Part shown: piece after piece, positions 1 through 9,200 of the stretch
Position numbering within the stretch: position 1 is the first letter of the stretch
Layout: each line of letters opens with the position of its first letter
Source of the DNA: Pseudoxanthomonas composti
GTDB lineage: Bacteria; Pseudomonadota; Gammaproteobacteria; Xanthomonadales; Xanthomonadaceae
DNA: 64,000 nucleotides
Assembly: GCF_004122095.1 (NCBI RefSeq)
Contig: NZ_SAWZ01000006.1
Location: 210,169 to 274,168, forward strand
Direction of reading: 5' to 3'
Program-made: the position numbers and the translations under genes
The notes under the pieces: generated by a model
What the model was told of the DNA's origin: nothing
Seen by the model: only the letters and a program-made list of their open reading frames with translations
The model's database searches: none

Positions 1-309
1 CAGGGCTTCAACCTGGGGCTGCGCGATGCGCTGACGCTGGCCGAGTTGATCCAGGCCAGCGACGACCCCGGCAACGCCACGTTGCTGGAAACCTATCTGC
101 AGCGCCGCGGCGAGGACCGTCGGCGCACGCTGGCCTTCTCCGACGGCCTGGCGCGGTTGACCTCCAGCGACGTGCCGCTGATGGCGCCGCTGCGCAGCCT
201 GGGGCTGCTGGTGGCCGGGCAGGCCAGCTGGGTGCAGGCGATGCTGGCCGGCGGCGGCATGGGCTTTCGCGGCCATGTGCCGGCGCTGTGCCGCGAGGAG
301 GCCGCATGA
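1..309 (+). CDS. ubiH: UbiH-type flavin hydroxylase, C-terminal end (partial)
   Basis: Only the last 102 residues are in the window; the gene enters from the left edge in frame 1 and stops with TGA. The visible part begins with QGFNLGLRDALTLAEL, the final FAD-contacting segment of the UbiH/UbiF/COQ6 aromatic hydroxylases that modify the ring of ubiquinone precursors. Its final bases overlap the ATG of the next gene (ATGA), and that gene is a second enzyme of the same family, so the two form a translationally coupled ubiquinone pair. The choice of ubiH over a sister name follows from this gene order in related bacteria and is an inference; catalytic and N-terminal dinucleotide-binding regions lie outside the window. 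Confidence 0.75.
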   Translation, partial: QGFNLGLRDALTLAELIQASDDPGNATLLETYLQRRGEDRRRTLAFSDGLARLTSSDVPLMAPLRSLGLLVAGQASWVQAMLAGGGMGFRGHVPALCREEAA

Positions 310-1490
310 GCCGGCGCGCGGGGCAGGAGGTGGTGGTGGTCGGCGGCGGCGTGGTCGGCGCGGCCTGCGCGCTGGGGCTGGCACGGCTGGGGCTGCAGGT
401 GGCCCTGGTCGAGGGCCGGGCGCCGACGCGCTGGACGCCTGAACAGGCCGACCTGCGCGTCTACGCCTTCGCCCCCGACAACGCCGCGCTGCTGCAGTCG
501 CTGGGGGTCTGGGACGCCGTGCGCAGCGCGCGGGCGCAGCCGTACCGGGCCATGCGGGTGTGGGACGCCGCCGGCGGCGGCGAGCTGGTGTTCGATGCGG
601 ACAGGCTGGGCCGTCCGCAGCTGGGATGGATCGTCGAGCACGGGCTGCTGGTCGATCGCCTGTGGGCGGCCCTGCCGCAGGCGGGCGTGCAGCTGCATGC
701 GCCGGCCGAGGTGGAAGGCCTGGAGCAGGACGAGGCGGGCGTGCGCCTGCGCTTGCAGGGCGGCCAGCGGCTGGATGCCCGGCTGGTGGTGGCGGCCGAC
801 GGCGCGCAGTCCACGCTGCGCCGGCTGGCGGGGCTGGACGTGCAGACGCACGACTACGGCCAGTCCGGGCTGGTGGCCTACGTGCGCACCGAGCTGCCGC
901 ACCAGGACACGGCCTGGCAGCGCTTCCTGCCGGGCGGGCCGGTGGCCTTCCTGCCGGCCACGCAGGGGCGCAGTTCCATCGTCTGGTCGCTGCCGCAGGA
1001 GGAGGCGCAGCTGCGGCTGACCCAGCCGCCGGAAGCCTTCGAGCAGGCCCTGGGCCGGGCCTTCGAGGGACGACTGGGCAAGGTGAGCCTGGATTCGGAG
1101 CGCGCGCTGTTCCCGCTGCGCCGGCAACTGGCCACCCAGTACGTAGCCGGCCGGGTGATGCTGATGGGCGATGCCGCCCACGTGGTGCACCCGCTGGCCG
1201 GGCAGGGGGTGAACCTGGGTTTGCGCGATGTCTCGGCCTGGCTGGCGCAGGTGCGCCAGGCGCAGGCGCGCGGCGCCGACTGGGCCACGCCCCATCGCCT
1301 GGCACGCTGGGCGCGCGTGCGCAGCAGCGAGAACACCGCCGCGGCCTACACCTTCGACGGCCTCAACACCCTGTTCTCCAACGACGAACTCCACACCACC
1401 CTGGCCCGCGGCAAGCTGCTGGGCCTGGCCGGCAAGCTGCCGCCGCTGACGCGCCTGCTGTGGTCGCGCGCGGCCGGAAGCAAGGAGTGA
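306..1490 (+). CDS. FAD-dependent ubiquinone-biosynthesis hydroxylase (UbiH/UbiF/UbiI family)
   Basis: A 394-residue flavoprotein monooxygenase. The N-terminus carries a GGGVVGA dinucleotide-binding loop (about residues 13-19), the middle has the ADGAQSTLR motif that contacts NAD(P)H and FAD, and the C-terminal third has GDAAHVVHPLAGQGVNLGLR, the second FAD motif of aromatic hydroxylases. Length is normal for the family. The ATG at 306 is preferred over an upstream GTG at 288 because GAGGAG lies 5 nt before it and it overlaps the ubiH stop. The expected role is O2-dependent hydroxylation of a ubiquinone ring position; which position cannot be told from sequence. The last codons (G-S-K-E-stop) are written by the left arm of the heptamer repeat element that follows, so the natural C-terminus has been replaced or extended by the repeat. 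Confidence 0.85.
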   Translation: MSRRAGQEVVVVGGGVVGAACALGLARLGLQVALVEGRAPTRWTPEQADLRVYAFAPDNAALLQSLGVWDAVRSARAQPYRAMRVWDAAGGGELVFDADRLGRPQLGWIVEHGLLVDRLWAALPQAGVQLHAPAEVEGLEQDEAGVRLRLQGGQRLDARLVVAADGAQSTLRRLAGLDVQTHDYGQSGLVAYVRTELPHQDTAWQRFLPGGPVAFLPATQGRSSIVWSLPQEEAQLRLTQPPEAFEQALGRAFEGRLGKVSLDSERALFPLRRQLATQYVAGRVMLMGDAAHVVHPLAGQGVNLGLRDVSAWLAQVRQAQARGADWATPHRLARWARVRSSENTAAAYTFDGLNTLFSNDELHTTLARGKLLGLAGKLPPLTRLLWSRAAGSKE

Positions 1491-1722
1491 GCGAAGCGGA
1501 GTGAGGAGTGAGTAAGGGCAACAGCACAGGCTTCTGCGCTTGGACTGACTTCCACTCGCAGCGGGCTGCGGGGATGGCAAGTGAGCCGCCGTCTTTGCCT
1601 TGGCCTTTACTCACTCCTCACTCCTCTCCACTCACTCCTTGCTTCCACTCACTCCTCACTCCTCTCCACTCACTCCTTGCTTCCACTCACTTCTCACTCC
1701 TCTCCACTCACTCCTGGCTTCA
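1476..1722. repeat. Heptamer-armed inverted-repeat element, GAGTGAG type, with a 3-copy 38-bp array
   Basis: The left arm (1476-1517) reads GGAAGCAAGGAGTGAG, cgaagc, then GGAGTGAG and GAGTGAG units. The right side holds the reverse complement three times in tandem with a 38-bp period (1609-1646, 1647-1684, 1685-1722, the last degenerate), with TGGAGA instead of cgaagc between the blocks. The arms could form a stem of roughly 36 bp with one internal mismatch loop around an ~85-nt loop. The element fills the gap between two convergent genes: its left arm contains the stop codon of the flavin hydroxylase and its right end contains the stop of the minus-strand gene. It matches the architecture of the element at 9089-9198. 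Confidence 0.85.
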
Positions 1723-2439
1723 GGGTAGGAACGGGAACACGATCTTCAGCAGTCCCTTCAGGCCGCCCTCGGCGGTGCTGGCGATGGCCTTGGCGCCGAG
1801 GCTGTTGAGCGCGTTGCGGGCGTCTTCCCAGCGCAGTTTGGCGATGTCCTTCTTCAGCAGGTCGGCCACTTCATCCGCGGTGGGAGTGAGCTTCTTCAGT
1901 TCGCGGGTCACCGCTTCCGGATCTGGCTGCAGGTAGCCCCAGCGCTCGGCGATCTTGAGCAGGGTGTCAAAGCGCACCGCCACCACCTCGCGGTTGCGCT
2001 CGTAGACGGGCAGGGCGCCGACATCGAGGATGGCCTGCTCGAACTGCTGCGCATCGTCGGGGTGCTCGACGCGAACGGCGAGGAAGCCTTCCTTGCGGCT
2101 GCGCTCGCTCACGTGCTTTGCCCCCGAGCGCAGGTTGTCCTCGGTCAAGACCGTGGCGACGATGCGCTGCAGCGCCGCTTCGTTTTCCTCCGGCACCAGG
2201 GCGCGCCAGCGGGCGTAGCCGTCGCGACGCAGGCCCTTGACCTTGGCGGGGGTGACCCGCAGCTTGAGCGCCACCAGGGCGTTGCTGTCGCTGCGCGAAA
2301 GCGCGCCGTCGCGTTCCAGCAGCACGAAGATCAGCAGCTCCAGGTCGCGCTTGGTCAGCGACTGGAACCCCTGCAGCAGCGTCAGGCGCAGGAATTCGTT
2401 GCCGAAGGCGGCGGGATCCTTGAGTTCGATGGGCTGCAT
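1720..2439 (-). CDS. Conserved hypothetical protein (239 aa)
   Basis: A soluble protein I do not recognise. The start at 2439 is chosen because GGAGA lies just upstream and the protein then begins MQPIELKDPAAFGNEFL; an in-frame extension to 2490 has no ribosome site. The N-terminal half is charged and helical (SLTKRDLELLIFVLLERDG followed by a lysine-rich VTPAKVKGLRR), reminiscent of a small helix-turn-helix or marR-like fold, but no family motif is clear. The C-terminus ends with a hydrophobic, glycine-containing segment (GGLKGLLKIVFPFLP) that could contact membrane. The stop codon lies in the last copy of the 38-bp repeat. It stands alone between a repeat and a divergent oxidoreductase gene; function unknown. 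Confidence 0.7.
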   Translation of the reverse strand: MQPIELKDPAAFGNEFLRLTLLQGFQSLTKRDLELLIFVLLERDGALSRSDSNALVALKLRVTPAKVKGLRRDGYARWRALVPEENEAALQRIVATVLTEDNLRSGAKHVSERSRKEGFLAVRVEHPDDAQQFEQAILDVGALPVYERNREVVAVRFDTLLKIAERWGYLQPDPEAVTRELKKLTPTADEVADLLKKDIAKLRWEDARNALNSLGAKAIASTAEGGLKGLLKIVFPFLP

Positions 2440-2604
2440 GGCGCTCTCCTTTGACGAAGGCCAGCATGCCACGGCGTCGGCGCGCGGCATGAGACGCGCC
2501 TGGATGCAGTGCGCAGATTCGAAACGGCGTTAACGGGCATGCACCGGATGCTGACACCGCCGCTGCCAGGCTCTTAGGCTTCCTACCGCGCAGGGGACAA
2601 GCCC

Positions 2605-3708
2605 GTGACGATCTCGACCACGCGACGCCGCCTGCTGGCCGGCCTGGGCGGTGCGACCGCGCTGTGGACCCTGCCGTGGCAGGCCAACAGCAAGGCCGCC
2701 GAACGCAAGCTCGGCGTGGCCATCGTCGGGCTGGGCGGCTACGCCGAGGGCCTGATCGCGCCGGGGCTGGCGCGCACCCGGCATTGCCGGCTGGCTGGGA
2801 TCGTCACCGGCACGCCGGCCAAGGTTCCGCGCTGGCAGCAGCGGTACGGCATTCCCGATGCCAACGTCTACAGCTACGACAGCTTCGACCGCATCGCCGA
2901 CAACCCGGCCATCGACGTGGTCTACATCATCACCCCACCGCACCTGCACAAGACCCTGGCCGTGCGCGCGGCCAATGCCGGCAAGCACGTGTGGTGCGAA
3001 AAGCCGATGGCGATGAACGCCGACGAGTGCCAGCAGATGATCCAGGCCTGCCGCCGCAACAAGGTCGCCCTGGCCATCGGCTATCGCATGCAGCACGAGC
3101 CCAACACGCGCACGCTGATCGGCTATGCCACCGCCAAGCCGTTCGGGCGGTTGCGCCAGGTGCGGGCCGAGGCCGGGTACGCCGGCTACGACGCCGGCGA
3201 TCTGCAGCCGCGCAACTGGCGCCTGGCGCGCGCCTTCGGCGGCGGACCGATGTACGACATGGGTACCTATCCGCTCAACGCCGCGCGCTACACGGTTGGG
3301 ACCGAGCCGCTGGCGGTGAGCGCGCGGAGCCGCGTGGACCGGGCGGAGATCTTCGACCAGGTCGAGGAGCACATGGACTTCACCCTGGAGTTTCCCGACG
3401 AGGTGCGGGCCACCTGCGCCACCAGCTTCGGCCGCAGCATGAACCAGCTGCGCGCCACCTGCGCCGATGGCTGGTATGAACTTGCGCCGTTCCAGAGCTA
3501 CAGCGGCGTGCGCGGGCAGCGCAGCGATGGGCGCAGGCTGGAGGCGGTGGTCGAGCATCAGCAGGCGCTGCAGATGGACAACGATGCGCTGGCCATCCTG
3601 CGCGGCATGCCGCTGCGCGTGCCCGGTGAGGAGGGCGCGCGCGACCTGCGGATCATGGATGCGATCTTTCGCTCGGCCGCCGAGGGTGGGCGGCGGATCG
3701 TGCTGTAG
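2605..3708 (+). CDS. Tat-exported Gfo/Idh/MocA-family oxidoreductase
   Basis: A 367-residue protein of the glucose-fructose oxidoreductase/inositol dehydrogenase family. Residues 5-25 form a twin-arginine signal (TTRRRLLAGLGG, then a hydrophobic stretch), so the folded, cofactor-loaded enzyme is probably exported to the periplasm, as with Zymomonas GFOR. A Rossmann loop VGLGGYAEG lies at about residues 41-49, and the family signature EKP (CEKPMAM) is at about 132-134, with the putative catalytic lysine in it; DMGTYPLNAARY is the downstream conserved region near the active site. GTG start with AGGGGA 7 nt upstream. The sugar substrate cannot be deduced. It is a single gene followed by a convergent rlmM. 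Confidence 0.85.
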   Translation: MTISTTRRRLLAGLGGATALWTLPWQANSKAAERKLGVAIVGLGGYAEGLIAPGLARTRHCRLAGIVTGTPAKVPRWQQRYGIPDANVYSYDSFDRIADNPAIDVVYIITPPHLHKTLAVRAANAGKHVWCEKPMAMNADECQQMIQACRRNKVALAIGYRMQHEPNTRTLIGYATAKPFGRLRQVRAEAGYAGYDAGDLQPRNWRLARAFGGGPMYDMGTYPLNAARYTVGTEPLAVSARSRVDRAEIFDQVEEHMDFTLEFPDEVRATCATSFGRSMNQLRATCADGWYELAPFQSYSGVRGQRSDGRRLEAVVEHQQALQMDNDALAILRGMPLRVPGEEGARDLRIMDAIFRSAAEGGRRIVL

Positions 3709-3849
3709 CGCCTCTGGAAGCAGCAGCGGATCGGATGCGTGCTCCCGCAGTCGGCACCCCGGTCGGGGCGTCGTGCAGGGCGCCGGACGTAGGTCAGCGC
3801 AGCAGGTTCCGCCGCATTTGCTGCGCCGAATCCGGTCGGCGCGCGCGGC

Positions 3850-4914
3850 TCAGCCGCGCTGGCGCGGGGTGGCCAGCACGGTGATCTCTTCGCGGTCGTG
3901 ATACAGCTGCTTGGCGGTGACCTGCAGCGGCTTGCCGGCCTGTTCGGCGAACAGCTCCAGGCACAGCCGGGTCTCGTCCCAGCGCTTCTTCATCGGCAGC
4001 TTGAGGTTGAAGATGGCCTGGCGGCACCAGCCCTCGCGGAACCAGGTGGCCATGCGCTCGGCCACACGGCGCGGCTGCTCGACCATGTCGCAGACCATCC
4101 AGTCCAGCGCCTGTGCCGGCTGCCAGCGAAAGCCGTCGGCGCGCAGGTGCTGCACCAGGCCGGTGTCCAGCACATGCTGGCGCAGCGGGCCGTTGTCCAC
4201 GCTGGTGACATGCAGGTGCTGGCGGGTCAGTACCCAGGTCCAGCCCCCCGGCGCCGCGCCCAGGTCGGCGGCGGTCATGCCGGCGCGCAGGTGTTGCTCG
4301 CGCTGCGCCGGGGTCATCAGGGTCAGGATGGCTTCTTCCAGTTTCAGCGCCGAGCGCGAGGGCGCGTCCGGCAGCAACTTCAGGCGCGGAATGCCCAGCG
4401 GCCAGGGCGAGGCATCGGCTGGCGCGCTCTGGGCCAGAAAGGCGTGGTCGCCGTCGACGAATACGACGTGCAGGCGCGGCAGCCGCGTGTCTTCCTTGGC
4501 GCTGAGCAGGCCGGCCTTGCGCAGGGCCGGGCGCAGGGCGTTGCCGAAGCTGCGCGCCAGGCCGGCCAGCGGTTTGGCCGCATCGCTGTCAGGGTGCTCC
4601 ACCCATAGCTCGCCGTAGCGCGCATCGCGGGGCAGTGCGGCCAGCATCGGGGTGATGCGATCGCTTGGGTCCAGCGCGCGCAGTTCCTCGATCAGGCGCA
4701 GCTTCTGCCTGGCGAAGATCAGTTCGCGCCAGGGCAGGGCGGCATCCAGCGCGGCGGCCTCCTCGCAGACGAACAGCACATAGCCATCGTTGCGCTGGGT
4801 GCGCGCGTAGCCGGCCAGACCGGCCGATGCGGCGCGCTCGGACAGCTCGGCGGCGAGCTCGGGCTCGAACCCCTGGCGGCAGTAGCACAGCAGGCCGTTC
4901 AACGTGGCATTCAT
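3850..4914 (-). CDS. rlmM: 23S rRNA (cytidine-2498 2'-O) methyltransferase RlmM
   Basis: A 354-residue protein with the RlmM layout: an N-terminal THUMP-like part starting MNATLNGLLCYCRQGFE, and a C-terminal Rossmann methyltransferase with the SAM loop DLGAAPGGWTW at about residues 217-227. Conserved C-terminal segments (WMVCDMVEQP, FNLKLPMKKRWDE) carry the charged residues of the RrmJ/RlmM fold. The predicted reaction is 2'-O-methylation of C2498 in the peptidyl-transferase centre. The start at 4914 matches the usual family N-terminus; an in-frame extension to 4980 would overlap the upstream deaminase gene, which ends 13 nt before this start, so the two may be co-transcribed. Confidence 0.92.
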   Translation of the reverse strand: MNATLNGLLCYCRQGFEPELAAELSERAASAGLAGYARTQRNDGYVLFVCEEAAALDAALPWRELIFARQKLRLIEELRALDPSDRITPMLAALPRDARYGELWVEHPDSDAAKPLAGLARSFGNALRPALRKAGLLSAKEDTRLPRLHVVFVDGDHAFLAQSAPADASPWPLGIPRLKLLPDAPSRSALKLEEAILTLMTPAQREQHLRAGMTAADLGAAPGGWTWVLTRQHLHVTSVDNGPLRQHVLDTGLVQHLRADGFRWQPAQALDWMVCDMVEQPRRVAERMATWFREGWCRQAIFNLKLPMKKRWDETRLCLELFAEQAGKPLQVTAKQLYHDREEITVLATPRQRG

Positions 4915-4927
4915 CGCAGCTGAGCTC

Positions 4928-5488
4928 TCAGTAATGCGCGCCGGCGGATTCGCCGTAACGTCGCAGCACGGCGCGGGCATCGTCGGCCCGCAGTCCCTGC
5001 AGGACCTCGATGTTGCGGCGATGCAGTTCGCCCACCCAGTCGGTCGGCAGCGGGCCTTCGTCGAAGCTGGTCAGCGCCTCTACGTCCTGCGCGCTGGCGC
5101 CGATCAGCAGGCGGTCGATGCCGGCCCAGATGGTCGCGCCGTAGCACTGGCAGCAGGGCTGGGATGAGGTGGCCAGGGTGATCGGCGCCAGCACCGCGTT
5201 CAGGCGCGGCGACTGCAGGCGCTGCTGGGCCAGCATGTAGGCCATGTTTTCGGCGTGGGCCAGCGAGGTGGCGTGCGGCACCACGCGGTTCACGCCCACC
5301 GCGATCACGCGGTGGTCCGGGCCGAACACCGCAGCGCCGAAGGGGCCGCCCGTGGCGTGGTCCACATTCATCGCCGACAGGGCGATGGCCAGGGCGACCT
5401 TGTCCTCGTCGCTGGCATACACGCGCGAGGAATCGACGACATCGTGGACCCACGCGGGCAGGGTGAGGTGGACTTGGGCGTACAGCAT
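4928..5488 (-). CDS. Zinc-dependent nucleoside/guanine deaminase-like protein
   Basis: A 186-residue member of the cytidine/deoxycytidylate deaminase superfamily. The zinc site is clear: HAE at residues 78-80 (His ligand and catalytic Glu) and PCCQC at 111-115 (two Cys ligands of the PCxxC motif), followed by YGATIWAGI, similar to guanine deaminases and tRNA adenosine deaminases. The GGPFGAAVF segment before the His is typical of GuaD-type enzymes, which favours a free base or nucleoside as substrate over tRNA. It lies just upstream of rlmM on the same strand and just downstream of a small lipoprotein gene. The substrate is an inference. Confidence 0.82.
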   Translation of the reverse strand: MLYAQVHLTLPAWVHDVVDSSRVYASDEDKVALAIALSAMNVDHATGGPFGAAVFGPDHRVIAVGVNRVVPHATSLAHAENMAYMLAQQRLQSPRLNAVLAPITLATSSQPCCQCYGATIWAGIDRLLIGASAQDVEALTSFDEGPLPTDWVGELHRRNIEVLQGLRADDARAVLRRYGESAGAHY

Positions 5489-5512
5489 GTCGGAGGACGG
5501 CTCGTGTTCTGG

Positions 5513-5887
5513 TCAGGGAGATGTGGCGGGACGCCGCAGGGCATCGGGGGCGGCGCCGCTGTCGGCGCACTGGCCGGCCACGCACTGGCAGCTGGTGATC
5601 TGCCGGAAGCCGCAGATGCTCATGCGGCCACTGGCGCGGCATTGGGCCGCCACGCCCTGCGGGTCGGTGGGGCTGTCGACGTTGACGCAGGCAGGCGCCA
5701 TGCCGCAGCAGTTGCCCACGTCCTTCACCGTGCAGTCGGCATCGCTGCGGCAGCTGCGATCCACCTTGACCACAGTGGAGGTGGGCGCGGCGGGCGCGGC
5801 CGCCGGCTCGGGGGCGGCCGCAGGCGCCGCGCAGGCACTCAGGGCGATCAGACAGGCGGACAAGCAGGCCATCAGCAGCGGGCGCAT
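5513..5887 (-). CDS. Small cysteine-rich lipoprotein
   Basis: A 124-residue protein with a type II signal peptide: MRPLLM, a hydrophobic core, and lipobox LSAC with the lipidated Cys at residue 19. An Ala/Pro-rich linker (about residues 20-36) precedes a compact domain with many cysteines (pattern C-x4-C in SCRSDADC, GNCCG, then further Cys near the end). This spacing suggests a disulfide-stabilised periplasmic domain. The family is seen as a hypothetical protein in Xanthomonadaceae; no activity is known to me. It ends 24 nt before the deaminase start and is probably in the same transcript. Confidence 0.75.
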   Translation of the reverse strand: MRPLLMACLSACLIALSACAAPAAAPEPAAAPAAPTSTVVKVDRSCRSDADCTVKDVGNCCGMAPACVNVDSPTDPQGVAAQCRASGRMSICGFRQITSCQCVAGQCADSGAAPDALRRPATSP

Positions 5888-6030
5888 ACGGGGTTCCTCC
5901 TCGGTGCTGGGGAGATCAGACGCGATCCTAGCGGCTGGGCCGTCCTGCGGGTGTTCATCGCGCGCGAGCGCTGGCGGGCGACAACGCGCGCGTCAGGCAC
6001 TGGCGGTCCCGCAGCGCGGGCCCGCCCGCC

Positions 6031-7776
<1,746 letters not shown>

Positions 7777-7904
7777 GGGGACGGGCGCGGGGCGTTCTCG
7801 GGGAATCGGCAAGTTTAGCCGATGGCCCTGTGTCCCCGGCCGGCGTTGGGATGGGAGATCGCCGTGCGAGGGACTGCGGGCGGAGCGGCGGGGGAGGAGT
7901 AGGT

Positions 7905-7970
7905 GTGGGAGCGGCTTCAGCCGCGAAGAGATTTACCGGTAGAGCCCTTCGCGGCTGAAGCCGCGCCCAC
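7905..7970. repeat. Intergenic inverted repeat, GTGGGAGCGGCTTC type
   Basis: An inverted repeat: GTGGGAGCGGCTTCAGCCGC (7905-7924) with GAAG, a short loop region, and the mirror arm ending GCGGCTGAAGCCGCGCCCAC at 7970. Each arm itself contains a small palindrome (GGCTTCAGCC), giving a cruciform-like structure as in REP/BIME elements of pseudomonads and xanthomonads. It lies between the divergent glnS and DUF2007 genes. A related copy is at 21558-21629. The 7777-8050 interval otherwise contains no recognisable gene. Confidence 0.8.
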
Positions 7971-8050
7971 AGCGCCTCGCCGCTCTCCACGGGGCGGCCC
8001 ACAGGCCCGGCGTATGCTCGCCGGCAGCCCCCTCGCCCGAAGGACAGCGC

Positions 8051-8332
8051 ATGCAGGTCGCCTACCGCGCCATCAATCTGTTCGATGCCCACCTGGCGCG
8101 CCATGCGCTGGAGGATGCGCAGATCCCGGCCTTCGTGTTTGGCGAACAACTGCTGGGGGCGGGCGGGGAGCTGCCGCTGTTCGGGGTGCTGCGGGTCTGC
8201 GTGCCGGACTCGGCCCTGCCGCTGGCCCTTGAGGCGCTGAGAGCGGCGGAGCTGCTGCCGTCGGGCTTGCCAGAGGCCGCCGCCGACCCCATCTCGGGCG
8301 ATGCACCCGACCCGGGCCTGTTGCCCGTTTGA
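8051..8332 (+). CDS. DUF2007-family putative signal-transducing protein
   Basis: A 93-residue protein whose N-terminus, [20 protein letters not shown] followed by [10 protein letters not shown], matches the DUF2007 pattern (a small ferredoxin-like fold sometimes called prokaryotic signal-transducing protein). The C-terminal third is a variable Pro/Asp-rich tail. ATG preceded by AAGGA at normal distance. It ends 14 nt before msrA and probably shares its mRNA. Function is unknown; the link to msrA by proximity only hints at a stress-related role. Confidence 0.75.
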   Translation: MQVAYRAINLFDAHLARHALEDAQIPAFVFGEQLLGAGGELPLFGVLRVCVPDSALPLALEALRAAELLPSGLPEAAADPISGDAPDPGLLPV

Positions 8333-8346
8333 GCGAGGAACTCCCC

Positions 8347-9018
8347 ATGCTGGAATCACTGGTCAACAAGCTGGGCATTGGCGCGTTCAAGCAGCGCATG
8401 GTGCAGCCGGAGGACGCGCTGCCCGGCCGCTCCACGCCGCTGCCGCTGCACAACGTCCACTTCGTCAACGGCCATCCGCTGCGCGGGGACTTCCCGGGCA
8501 TGGAGGTCATCGGCGTGGGCATGGGCTGCTTCTGGGGCGCCGAGCGCAAGTTCTGGCAGCTGCCCGGGGTGTACACCACCGCGGTCGGTTACCAGGGCGG
8601 CTATACCCGCAACCCGACCTACGAGGAAAGCTGCACCGGCATGACCGGCCACGCCGAGGTAGTGCAGGTGGTGTTCGACCCGGCGCAGGTCTCGCGCGAG
8701 GATGTCCTGCGCACCTTCTGGGAAAACCACGACCCCACCCAGGGCATGCGGCAGGGCAATGATCGTGGCACCGAGTACCGCTCGGCGATCTACTGCCACA
8801 CCCCCGAGCAGCACGCCGCGGCGCTGGCCAGCCGCGATGCCTACCAGCAGCGCCTGCGCGAGGCCGGCTATGGCGAGATCACCACCGAGATCGTGTACCC
8901 GGCGCCGCCGTTCTATTTCGCCGAGGACTATCACCAGCAGTACCTGGCCAAGAATCCCAATGGCTATTGCGGCCTGGGCGGCACCGGCGTGAGCTGTCCG
9001 GTCGGGCTGGGGACTTGA
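8347..9018 (+). CDS. msrA: Peptide-methionine (S)-S-oxide reductase
   Basis: A 223-residue MsrA that reduces methionine-S-sulfoxide in oxidised proteins. The catalytic motif GCFWG has its nucleophile at Cys61, and recycling cysteines lie in the C-terminal [26 protein letters not shown] and the [15 protein letters not shown] segment are diagnostic of the family. The N-terminal extension (about residues 1-50) is the one found in the longer gammaproteobacterial enzymes. The ATG at 8347 has GAGGAA 8 nt upstream, better than a TTG at 8329 that overlaps the preceding gene. It converges on a metallo-hydrolase gene, with a heptamer repeat element between. Confidence 0.95.
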   Translation: MLESLVNKLGIGAFKQRMVQPEDALPGRSTPLPLHNVHFVNGHPLRGDFPGMEVIGVGMGCFWGAERKFWQLPGVYTTAVGYQGGYTRNPTYEESCTGMTGHAEVVQVVFDPAQVSREDVLRTFWENHDPTQGMRQGNDRGTEYRSAIYCHTPEQHAAALASRDAYQQRLREAGYGEITTEIVYPAPPFYFAEDYHQQYLAKNPNGYCGLGGTGVSCPVGLGT

Positions 9019-9088
9019 GGGGCTGAGCGCGGGGGCGGGTGGGCGCTGAGCGCCATGCCGGTGGCCTGCCCGCGCGCGGTCGATCGAT

Positions 9089-9198
9089 GGCAGGAGCGAG
9101 AAACGAGGAACGAGGAACGAGGAACGAGGAACGAGAGAGAGCGGTCAGCGCCGGTGGACGTCTCACTCGTTCCTCGTTCCTCTCCACTCGTTCCTGCC
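9089..9198. repeat. Heptamer-armed inverted-repeat element, GAACGAG type
   Basis: The left arm starts GGCAGGAGCGAG and continues with AAACGAG plus four perfect GAACGAG heptamers (9101-9135). After a short loop the right arm (9161-9198), read as its complement, is GGCAGGAACGAG, TGGAGA, GGAACGAG, GAACGAG, TGAGA. The block order and the TGGAGA spacer equal those of the GAGTGAG element at 1476-1722, with the heptamer changed throughout. It lies between convergent msrA and the metallo-hydrolase gene and ends 2 nt from the stop codon of the latter. Confidence 0.85.
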
Positions 9199-9200
9199 CC

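Noticed and set aside
93..1580. A 495-codon open frame antisense to ubiH and the flavin hydroxylase
   Set aside because: It is rich in Arg, Gln, His and Ala as expected for the complement of a high-GC gene, has no family motif, and the plus strand has two clear flavoprotein frames.
1609..1722. Possible CRISPR array (38-bp repeats)
   Set aside because: The repeats are directly adjacent with no spacers, only three copies, and no cas genes are present.
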